DNA from: Baffinella frigidus
Taxonomy: Eukaryota > Cryptophyceae > Cryptomonadales > Baffinellaceae
DNA length: 10,865 nucleotides
Reading direction: 5' to 3'
Assembly (NCBI GenBank): GCA_026770585.1
Contig: MU646595.1
Location: 19,744-30,608 of the forward strand
Under the pieces are notes generated by a model. It was not told the DNA's origin and ran no database searches. It was given only the letters and a program-made list of their open reading frames with translations. This document shows, one piece after another, positions 1-7,507 of this stretch. Made by a program: the position numbers and the translations under genes. Each line of letters starts with the position of its first letter. The stretch's first letter is position 1.

Positions 1-173
1 CCCCAATGCCTAACCCCTTACCCCCTTACCCCTCACCCCTTGCCCCCAACCCCTAACCCCTAAACCCTAAACCCTAAACCCTAAACCCTAAACCCTAACC
101 CCCACATTTCAAACCGCAAACCGCACACCTGAACCGTAAATCCTAAACCCTAAACCCTAAACCTGAACCCAAC
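1..173 (+). repeat. Telomere-like CCCTAAA array at an intron 3' end
   Basis: C-rich heptamer and octamer units, with uninterrupted CCCTAAA runs around 56-100 and 140-165. The array stops at the acceptor AACACAG (171-177), and coding sequence starts at 178. It is therefore the 3' part of an intron and not a chromosome end. The first 55 bases are degenerate, with CCCCTTA and CCCCTAA variants. Confidence 0.9.
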
Positions 174-177
174 ACAG

Positions 178-3100
178 GCCGGCCTGCTGGAGAAGTGTGG
201 CTTCACGCGGCAGACGTTCCTCCCTTCAACCTTCAAGAAGCAGGCGCTCAACGCCGGGAGTTTGTCCGACTCGGAGGACGCGGCGCGGGACCACGTCGGG
301 ACCGTGGTGGTGCGTGGGGACTACCAGGAGTACTTCGATGAGGTTAAGGGTGAGATCACGAGGGAGCTTGAGAAGGTCACCCAACATCCCACACCCTAAA
401 CCCTAAACCTAAACCTTGAACCCTAAACCCTGAACCCTGGACCCTGAAACCTGAACCCTGAACCCTGAACCCTGAACCCTGAACCCTACACCCACACCCC
501 AAACCTTGGGCCCTGAACCTTACACCCTGAACCACAAACCCTATACCCTAGACCTTCAACCCTACACCACAAACCCTAAAACCCAAACCCTAAACCCTGG
601 ACCCCAAACCACAGGGCCGCGCGATCCTAGTGGTGTTCGCGGACGCCAAGAAGCTGCGGAAGTTCCACCGCTTACTCCTCGACCAGCCTCCCAAGTTCGC
701 GCACTACGTAACTTGCTACCCCAGCCACACGGTTGACTACGAGGTTTTTATTTAAAACGTTCTCTTGATGAATGTCACTTGTTTTAGCCCTTTTCAGGTT
801 CAAACATGGTCACGTTACATCCATTATGGGTGCTGTTAAACATCTGTAGTCCACCATGTGGGTTGCCAAATAAGTGCGGAGTGCCCTAACCTGGCAAGGT
901 GGTCCAGGAGCACTGCGTAGTGCGTGCTACCCCAGGAAACTAACGTGCTTCCCCAACTACCGCAGGTGCCTGCAGCGGTTCTGGTGGACGACCTGCGGTC
1001 CGAGGAGAGGCAGCTGGTGTTACACCCTAATCCCTAAACCCTAAACCCTAAACCCTAAACTCTAAACCCCATGCCCTAAACACCAAACACTAAACATTAA
1101 ACCCTAAACCCTGAACCCTGAACCTTAAACCCTACACCCTAAACCCTTAATCCTCAACCCCAAAACCTACACTCTACACCCTAAACCCTTCACCCTAAAC
1201 CCCAAACCTTAAAGCCTAAACCCCAAACCCTAAACCAGGTGATTCTCAAGGCGATCCAGAGATACAAAGTCACCTTGATGACCCGGTGCGCAGCCCTTCC
1301 CTCTAGGCCCTTTCAGTTTTGATACTCCCAGCATAGGCGGGCACCTTCCCCACACAGCGAGCAACGAAGGAATTTTCTTGCCGATTTTGACCAAGAATCG
1401 GTTAGGATATCCTTACGAACAACCTGTGGATGGCCTGCCGTGGGGTCCTATGGATGATTCACATATGGGTTGTGGATAATGGATTATCCAGGTTATTCGC
1501 GAAATGTTTTTGTAGGCCGCTGCGAGATCGATCAACTTCCCTGTGACACCTGACGGTAGGATCTCAACTCTCTTGATACTGCGATTCTTCGTTTGATGTC
1601 CATTGTTCTGAGGAGCTCAGCTCGATCTCTGAGACACGCTTTTCAAATGCCGCATGCGCGTGCATGCCCCACACTCGTGTGTTCTGCTGGAACAACCCAT
1701 CGCGTTATCCAGAAAAAAATGCTGATCGGTTCTGCCGACTCTTTTAATGAAAGAGGGGGAAGGTGTCGGCCTATGCTGGGGGCAATGAAAATGTCAAGGA
1801 CCTAAAGGTGGGATTCGCTTCCAGGCCGTACGGTCGGGGCACCGACTTTGTGTGCCGCGATGAGGGGCTCAGGAAGAACGGAGGTCCGTCCCCTGACTCC
1901 CAAGCTGCTTGGCTGGGTCCTCACAGCACCCGTGAGATGCGAACCAAGAAATGACCACCCTCCTCGGTTGGTTCAGTTGGAACCCTTGCAGCGAATCCAG
2001 GACGGTCGAATTCAGCCATGTTTGTTCAAGGAAACAGTCCTGTGACGGTTGACGCATCAGAGCTTCTCCTGGTTTTCAGCCCGACCGCCTAAGTTACCTT
2101 CCCGATACAAAACCCTTCCGGAGTATTCAACAGTCGTGGGAGCCTCCTTCAGGTGAGACCCTGAACCTTAAACCCTCAACCCTAACCCTGGACCCCAAAC
2201 CCCAAACCAGGGGTGCACATCATCACGACCTTCTTACCGGACGACGAGTCTGAGAACAAGCAGATCAACGGCCGCACGTGCAGGCAGGACGACCCAGGTA
2301 AGCACTAAACCCTAAACCCTAAACCCTGAACCCCACGCCCCAAACCCCAACCCCAAAACCGTAAACCCTAAACCCTACACCTTAAACCCTAATTCCTAAA
2401 CCCTCAACCCTACATCCCAAATCCTCAATTCTCAACACTAAACGCTCAACGGAGTGTCCATCTCGGAAGGGGAAGATGCCCGACATGTTGGGAGTTCGTC
2501 ACTCCTAAAAGTCCTAACAGTCTGCATGTCTGCAGGCTCTGCAACGCCCACGATTTCGCGATTTTCCGGGTATGCAATAAGTTTCATTGATGCCTGCAAG
2601 GTCGGCGCGGAAGATCATCTTCGAAGACGACCTGGCATATCTCCCTGGCGCAACCGAGCGCGAGTTCAAGCTCTCTGCGCACAAGACCTGGGACGGGTAC
2701 CTCCAGGCGATGCGCAGCAAACTCGAGGAGTCTCGCGCGAAACTCATCCGCGAGGTGGCCAACACACGTCCCTAAACTCCAAACCCTTTCCCCTGAACCC
2801 TAACCCATGAACCCTAAACCCTAAAAACTAAACCCTACACCTTCATCCCTAAACCCTCAACCCTCAACCCTCAACCCTAAACCCCAAACCCCTAATCCTA
2901 AACCCTTAACCCTGCACACCGAAGCCTGAACTCTCGACTATGAACCATAAACCCTAGACCCCACACCCTAAACTCTAAACTCTAAACCCTCAGTCCTGAA
3001 CCCTATACCCTGAACCCCAAACCCTCAACCCTAAACCCTAAACCGTCAACTTTCAACTGTAAACTCCAAACCCTAAACCCACAGTGAACCTGGATGCAAG

Positions 3101-5733
3101 TTGTGGCTCGGATACCTGATCCATAACTACAATTTCATTAGAGTTATTTGTTACTATGTTGAATCCACGTATGGCTTCTGTCTCCCCCTCTTCTGTCTCG
3201 CTCTTGGTGCAGCGCTGGAACACTGCCGTGCGGCGCAGAGGGTGTGCATTTTCTGCAACCTCTCACCTCATGGTATCAGCAACGGTCTCTCCAACCTTTC
3301 GCCAGGTGCTTGGTGCTTGGCGCGTGGTATTAAACTCAACATCGCCTATCACTCCCGCCCCAGCCACAAACCAGGTAGCGCGATCAGACTAATCCTAGCT
3401 CTGCCTCAGTTAATCTGGGCTCCGCATTAACTACGTTTAGACCAGGACTCCGTACAAACGCTCCAGTACACACAGCATTTAAATGTATTTCATGAGGAGC
3501 CCATAGTGAGGCAGAGCCAGCAATCTGCGCCTGCCAGGTGCACGTGGAAATCCTGGTGAAGCTGGTCCTGATTGAACTTAGTTAGGGCCCTAATCAACCT
3601 TCGTCTGACCCCCATGGTAATTAGGCAAAACTTTTCACTTAACTAAACGTGTTCCCGGATTAAGGTGAACAAGGAAATCCTGGAGAAGCACACACAGACG
3701 AGCGCGGCGTGCGAGGCAACTTCGCTGAAGCAGTGGGACACGGTGCTCCGGCCCACTCCCGATCCCTTCCTTTTGTCGATGTGACTTCGGCCCGCTGCAT
3801 TTCAGATCGATCTCGCTCTCGCTCGTTAGGAATTATTCGACCTCGCTTGCTAGACCTCGCTTGCTTCAAATTTGAATTTGGGAGCAAGTGAGTAGGAGGC
3901 TTCAGGCGGAAGAGAAGCTGTGCGGGCTTTCGTGTGGTGCCACTCTGTTCCATACAGCTCCATTGGCTGAGATGGCTACGCAGATTAAAGAACGGTGGCT
4001 ACGCAGATTCTTTGGCGAGCTTTGTTCACCTGACGCACGGTGAGAGAGATCATTGCTGTTACTAACACGGCCACCTGCGCGCTCCCTCGGCAGGCTTTGG
4101 AACTGTTTCTGCAAGCCTCGGAGCCATTCGCAGGCATGGTGGAGACAGGTGAGTCCCAACGTTCGCTGTTATGTTATCCTGTTATTCTGATTTAGTTGAG
4201 AGGAAAATGAATCAATCGTGGCAGCTGAATCCGTACTGAGACGAGACTCCGGACCCTACACCGACTTATGTGTAGTGAAGTCTCATCATCCGAAACCCGA
4301 AACCCGGAACCCGAAATCCTTCGCCCGAAACCCGAAACCCGAAACCCGAAACCCGAAACCCGAAACCCTCCACAGCAGGCGCGGTAGCGTCAGTCGACAT
4401 CTGCTTCGTTATGGACTGCACGGGGAGCATGGCCTCCCTGATCATCTCCTGCAGAGAAAAGGCACGGACGCCCCTACCGTTTCCTGCAGCCACTCGAGGT
4501 GGACCGTGTGTCGGCGTTACTGGTTCGCCGGAAATAGCTCCCGAGTGCGTCCTTTTGTCGAGCGTCCGTGAATGCGACCAGGCTGACGGTCAGGTGTGGC
4601 GTGCAGGTCATGCGCATCGCCAGCAACCTCAAAGCGGAAATGGAGCAGCATTCCAGCGAGGTAAATGGAACCCCGACGGCTGTGTATATGTCTATGCGAG
4701 GAAGGGAGGTGAAACATTGGGGGGCGTTCCTGTACAGCAAGCAATATGCCCTGAACCGAATAGAGGGGTCCTTCCCGGAACCCTCGTCCTTGAGACCGCT
4801 AACAAGAGTACCTCGACCAGGCCGTGGTGCGCATGTCCTTCATCGCGTATCGCGACTACACGGCTCCATCTGAAGGGGTGAGCGAGCGAGCCCCGAAAAC
4901 GCACCCTCTTTTGTTCGCATGCTGGCTTGGTGTGTGTTCGGCATGTAGCGGCTGGTCGTGAGCTGCGACTACGCCGTAATCCTAAACCTTCAACCCCGGA
5001 AGCAGAGGGCTGGCGCCTACGACGTCCCAGGCATCGACGTCTGCGGGTTCACAGAGGACATTGCAACGCTCAAGGGCGTGGTCGCGCGGCAAGTCGCCTC
5101 AGGGGGCAACGATGGGCCGGAGGATGTGTGCGGGGGGCTCCGCGAGGCGCTCGCGTTGACGTGGACCGCGCAGAAGCGGCATCTGTTTCTCGTTGCGGAC
5201 GCGCCGTGCCACGGGGAGCGGTACCATGACTTTGCGGATAACTACCCTGCGGGGGACCCGACTACACCGACGGGGTTGGTTCCGGAAGAGCAGCTGGAGG
5301 TGCTGATGGCCGAGACGGGCAAGCGGACGCAGGTGCAAGTCAGTTTTTTTGTTCAAGCACGACTGCGCACGAGCCAGAAGTCAAGATGGGAGGAGGCAGG
5401 GGGTCCTAGGCCCTGACGGCAACCCGAAGGGTGCTGAGGGAGAAGAATGCCTCGCCCCCTAGGATGAACTACCTATGGTGACGATACTTACCACACAGCT
5501 CGAAACACTCGTCCCTGTTTTGAGCACATTTCCCCCCCAACAAGCAGGTGCACTTCATGAGGCTGACGAAATACACCGACAAGATGGTCGCGGTCTTCAA
5601 CGAGCACCTCGAGCCGCGCGTGGGGAGGGGCGTCAACGTCGTCGACCTCACGAGCAGCGGGGACGCGCTCAGCGACCAGTTCGAGGCGTGCGTGACCAAG
5701 GAGGTGTCGCGTGACTGGGTGCACCGGGCGTGA
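178..5733 (+). CDS. SecA-like helicase C-terminal domain fused to a vWA domain (5'-partial, 14 exons)
   Basis: Exons: 178-375, 615-743, 966-1016, 1239-1285, 1825-1883, 2211-2297, about 2600-2754, 3665-3742, 4094-4148, 4379-4461, 4607-4660, 4821-4877, 5006-5332, 5548-5733 (TGA 5731-5733). They join to 521 residues; an acceptor at 177 shows more gene upstream. Residues about 1-190 are the second RecA-like domain of a SecA-type superfamily 2 ATPase: GRAILVVFAD (67-76), VTLMTRPYGRGTDF (motif V, about 137-150), and QINGRTCRQDDPG (motif VI with arginine finger, about 179-191). Residues 192-285 look helical. Residues 290-480 are a vWA domain: VDICFVMDCTGSM (metal-ion site DxTxS), SFIAYRDY, GFTEDI, GGNDGPEDVCGGL, FLVADAPCHGERYH, TKYTDKMV. 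Known relatives are vwkA-like vWA proteins and SecA-like helicases of protists. The ATP-binding DEAD part would be upstream. Large introns 1286-1824 and 3743-4093 hold no heptamer array. Function is inferred as ATP-driven remodelling with a metal-dependent binding module. Confidence 0.85.
389..613 (+). repeat. Intronic heptamer array, CCCTAAA then CCCTGAA
   Basis: Fills the intron 376-614. Starts with CCCTAAA, changes to nearly pure CCCTGAA (about 425-485), then becomes degenerate CCCTANA units. It ends at the acceptor CCACAG (609-614), immediately before the GRAILVVFAD exon. Confidence 0.9.
1021..1236 (+). repeat. Intronic CCCTAAA-type array
   Basis: Fills intron 1017-1238 almost completely, from a few bases after the GTGTTA donor to the acceptor AAACCAG. 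Mixed CCCTAAA, CCCTGAA and CCCTACA units. The acceptor itself looks like a heptamer unit with one change (CCCTAAACCAG). Confidence 0.9.
2157..2208 (+). repeat. Short heptamer array at the 3' end of an intron
   Basis: About seven degenerate units (CCCTGAA, CCCTCAA, CCCTAA, CCCCAAA), ending in AAACCAG at 2204-2210 directly before the exon coding GVHIITTFLP. The rest of this intron (1884-2156) has no repeat. Confidence 0.85.
2304..2450 (+). repeat. Heptamer array at the 5' end of an intron
   Basis: CCCTAAA, CCCTGAA, CCCCAAA and more diverged units begin six bases after the donor GTAAGC at 2298. Here the array sits at the donor side; the following 130-150 bases before the next exon are unique. 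Confidence 0.85.
2772..3083 (+). repeat. Long intronic heptamer array (CCCTAAA/CCCTCAA)
   Basis: About 310 bases of CCCTAAA, CCCTCAA, CCCTGAA and degenerate units in the 5' part of intron 2755-3664. It ends in AAACCCACAG (3075-3084), the same arrangement as real acceptors elsewhere in this gene, but no exon in the right phase follows. Confidence 0.9.
3398..3517. repeat. Intronic foldback element (imperfect terminal inverted repeats)
   Basis: GCTCTGCCTCA (3398-3408) pairs exactly with TGAGGCAGAGC (3507-3517). Further in, GGGCTCC (3417-3423) pairs with GGAGCCC (3496-3502), and the arms continue with mismatches for roughly 40 bases each. The centre is unique. The size and shape fit a small non-autonomous inverted-repeat transposon. 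The exact ends and any target duplication are unclear. Confidence 0.55.
3538..3585 (+). pseudogene. Decayed tandem copy of the start of exon 3665-3742
   Basis: An acceptor-like CTGCCAG (3531-3537) is followed by codons VHVEILVKL, which match the first codons VNKEILEKH of the real exon 127 bases downstream, also at the DNA level (GGAAATCCTGG is shared). The frame meets TAG at 3583-3585, and no donor continues the homology. It reads as a partial duplicate of the 3' splice site and exon start. Use as an alternative acceptor would truncate the protein. Confidence 0.5.
4290..4368 (+). repeat. Intronic CCCGAAA array
   Basis: A homogeneous variant of the heptamer, CCCGAAA, with seven consecutive units at about 4326-4366 and more diverged units before them. 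It ends 10 bases before the acceptor CAG (4376-4378) that opens the exon with the vWA metal site. Confidence 0.9.
4462..4606 (+). other. GC-AG intron in the vWA domain
   Basis: The exon coding DCTGSM ends ...REK at 4461, followed by GCACGG. The next exon starts at 4607 after GTGCAG with VMRIASNLKAEM. Phase 0 matches on both sides, and the peptide joins as in other vWA proteins. The nearest GT donor in the region (4501, after CGAG) would give phase 1 and break the frame, so a GC donor is the best reading. Confidence 0.6.
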
Positions 5734-5744
5734 GGGATCGTGTG

Positions 5745-5832
5745 GTGTGAGGAGTGCGGGGAGAGGGATGTGAGAGGGGAGAGGGGAGAGGGGAGATGGA
5801 TGTGAGAGAGGGTAGAGGGGAGAAGAGGGGAG
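5745..5832 (+). repeat. Purine-rich GGGGAGA repeat in the 3' flank
   Basis: Starts about 12 bases after the stop codon of the vWA gene. Units of GGGGAGA and GGATGTGAGAG recur, almost without pyrimidines. Probably a simple-sequence tract in the 3' UTR. No poly(A) signal could be assigned. Confidence 0.7.
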
Positions 5833-5873
5833 TCGAACCTTTCCCGCGTAGCGATCCGTGCTATCCTTTTATG

Positions 5874-6024
5874 TGGCGAGAAGGCTCACACGCCCTACCG
5901 TAGGGCCCTAGGACCTGCCTAGGACCTCTTGGCGGTCAATTTTGACCGCCTCGCCACTTGAGCGTTATTTAACCTAGCCTCCTTGGGGGGGGCGAGGTAC
6001 CAACACGGGAGGGCCGTGTTGGTA
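5874..6024. repeat. Cluster of palindromes, probable degenerate inverted-repeat element
   Basis: GTGGCGAG (5874-5881) pairs with CTCGCCAC (5951-5958). Inside are CCCTACCGTAGGG (5893-5905), a doubled CCTAGGACC, and a perfect 9 bp stem GGCGGTCAA/TTGACCGCC (5931-5950). Next to it lies a perfect 11 bp stem, TACCAACACGG/CCGTGTTGGTA (5998-6024, 5-base loop). The CCTAGG core and GCGAGGTACC resemble the two palindromic elements at 8552 and 9251. Confidence 0.5.
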
Positions 6025-6124
6025 TTAATACAGGTCTCTCGCAAGGGTTACCGCCTCGCGCGTGTGGAAAGCGAAGAATTCCGAGGGGGGCACAGGGGAG
6101 AGCGCTCGAGGCGTGCACGAGACG

Positions 6125-7211
6125 ATGTCAGACGCAACGGTCATGAAGTGTGTTGAGTTCCCACGCCGATCTGCCGCCGGCTGCGTGTCGATCCTTGTCG
6201 TGAGCCGTACTACAGAGTTATCTGGGATATAAGAAACCAGAACTTAAGAGCACTGACCGAATTTGAGCCCCCCATTTTTTTAATTTAGTACCAGAGGGTT
6301 AACAAACTCTAGCGTTTAGTCAACCCTCTGGTACTAATTTAAGAAAAAAGATACCGACCGATTTCGGAGCACCCGTGTTCTTATAACCCAGATACCCCTG
6401 TATCTCGATTATAAAAACACGGGACACAACTTGACGTGCACAAATTGGACTCGTTGAGCGCGAGGCCCAGGAAGCGGCAGCCGTTTTGTCCCCGTAGTTG
6501 TCCGTCAGGTTGATCAAAGCCATAGAGGAGCCCTACTTCGCGAGGGCCGTGATGTCGATGGGGGTGTCAGGTTTGATGGCGGTGAGGGAGGTCTAGCTCC
6601 CTCTCAGGCTAGACCCTGATCTTTTTCACTGCATCTTGTCGGATTTCCCCATCCTCGATCCTGCCTTCACATTCTTGAGGATAGTCCGTCAACACGACTG
6701 AGCAAAGCTGGGAGGTGCTGGGCTGTGCAAGGAAACTGATGTCGCTAGTGTGGGGAGAGGGGGGTCTCTGGTCCCCACTGCGGGGGAGTGGGGGGGGGTC
6801 TTTGGTCAGAAATGGGCGCCAGATTGCGCGTTGGAGGGTGGAGGGTTCAGTGCCATACGAGGCTGCGATTGGCCTTTTCTTTGAACCGTCATTTAGCAGG
6901 TCGTATCTGCATTGTGTAGTAATTGTCACGTCTCCGAGGGTTTAAGCCCTGGTCGCGGGACCAATTCTTGTACAAATACTGAAAGCGACCTTGAAAAACA
7001 AAATAAAGAAATGGTCACTGACCGCCTTGTGTGGTGTGGCGAGACGCGAAACAAAGTCTGAATGGATGAGAATTAGAAGAAGAGTATGGATGGTTCATGG
7101 ATGGTTAAGAATGTGAAGGCAGGATCGAGGATGGGGAGGAGCCAGGGTCCAGGGTTCACGGCTGAGGGTTGAGGGTTTAGGCTTCAGGGCTTGGGGTTTA
7201 GGGTTAAAGGT

Positions 7212-7243
<32 letters not shown>

Positions 7244-7244
7244 G

Positions 7245-7277
<33 letters not shown>

Positions 7278-7379
7278 ACCGATAGTTGCTGCTGGTCCGA
7301 CTCGACCCACCGTGCAGGATTGGGGTCCCAACCCCAATGGCGGCCAAGCGGTTGGGACCCCAATATCCAGAAAGGCTTG
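6125..7379 (+). CDS. Possible 5' exons of the RWP-RK gene (6125-6199, 6509-6581, 7318-7379)
   Basis: ATG 6125 opens a frame (MSDATVMKCVEF...) that meets a good donor, GTC|GTGAGC, at 6200. A second piece follows CCGTCAG (VDQSHRGALLREGRD..., donor GTGAGG at 6582). A third follows CCGTGCAG at 7317 (GLGSQPQW...NIQKGL, donor GTATGC at 7380). Phases 0, 1 and 0 chain correctly into the RWP-RK exon at 7508. No domain is recognisable. The region is GC-rich, so open frames arise by chance; another frame at 6510-6597 and a minus-strand frame at 6538-6594 are also protein-like. Treat as a hypothesis. Confidence 0.22.
6211..6402. mobile_element. MITE family A, copy 1
   Basis: A 192 bp element with terminal inverted repeats of about 26 bp (left TACAGAGTTATCTGGGATAT, right the complement of TACAGGGGTATCTGGGTTAT). 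The outer TA on each side may be the target duplication, as in Tc1/mariner-type MITEs. The centre is a perfect 15 bp stem (6286-6300 with 6322-6336). It aligns end to end with the inverted copy at 10220-10417. No coding capacity. A further TIR-like piece abuts its right end (6401-6425). Confidence 0.8.
6609..6744 (-). CDS. Possible minus-strand terminal exon, unknown product
   Basis: After an acceptor-like CACTAG, this strand reads SDISFLAQPSTSQLCSVVL, then LTDYPQECEGRIEDGEI and QDAVKKIRV before TAG (6611-6609). The composition is protein-like, and part of it (ECEGRIEDGE) is repeated exactly in inverted orientation at 7109-7138. No domain is recognised and no upstream exon was found. Confidence 0.22.
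6646..7137. repeat. 31 bp perfect inverted repeat, arms 6646-6676 and 7107-7137
   Basis: The 31 bases at 7107-7137 (from AAGAATGTGAAGG to GAGGATGGGGA) are the exact reverse complement of 6646-6676; the sequences differ on both sides. The 430 bp between contain unique sequence and a G-rich patch (6750-6800). A transcript through both arms could form a long-range 31 bp duplex. Alternatively, a coding fragment was copied in inverted orientation. Confidence 0.85.
7143..7277 (+). repeat. GGGTTGA (CCCTCAA complement) array
   Basis: At least ten nearly perfect GGGTTGA units at 7208-7277, preceded by degenerate GGGTTTA and GGGTTCA units. It is the same heptamer family as in the left half, but G-rich on the + strand. 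It ends about 40 bases before the acceptor-like CCGTGCAG (7310-7317). Confidence 0.9.
7319..7364. repeat. Perfect 15 bp stem-loop
   Basis: ATTGGGGTCCCAACC (7319-7333) pairs without mismatch with GGTTGGGACCCCAAT (7350-7364), with a 16-base loop. It begins two bases after an acceptor-like GTGCAG. It may be an RNA hairpin in a transcript or a small mobile-element remnant; nothing else identifies it. Confidence 0.85.
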
Positions 7380-7507
7380 GTATGCGTTCATAATGGGATC
7401 CCGCACTGTTTATGCACATGGTCACGGAGCCGCAGAGTGGCCTGCTCGGACACTTTGTGTGTGGGGACTTGTTTCGTGGTTGTGATTGGGTGGGTTTCTG
7501 GTTGCAG

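Noticed and set aside
1763-1824. Extending the GRGTDF exon upstream (VSAYAGGNENVKDLKVGF)
   Set aside because: The acceptor CGCTTCCAG at 1824 joins in exact phase with the donor at 1286 to give VTLMTRPYGRGTDF, as expected for motif V; the longer start breaks the phase.
1-3084. A chromosome end or internal telomere block
   Set aside because: The arrays are interrupted by exons that join in phase into one protein, and each array is bounded by splice sites.
3085-3100. A small exon after the acceptor-like AAACCCACAG at 3084
   Set aside because: No phase allows both neighbours to be joined without a stop or a frame change, and the direct join 2754 to 3665 fits.
4411-4881. One continuous 156-residue frame over the vWA metal site
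   Set aside because: Only the first 17 codons match the vWA domain; the later vWA strands are in other frames and need splicing.
4949-5005. Reading RLVVSCDYAVILNLQPRKQ as coding in front of RAGAYDVPGI
   Set aside because: It contains a remnant of the telomere-like repeat and ends in CAG; splicing 4878-5005 in phase 0 gives a direct and better junction.
5931-6024. Bacterial-type terminators
   Set aside because: Stem-loops without a U-tract in a spliced eukaryotic context; better explained as element remnants.
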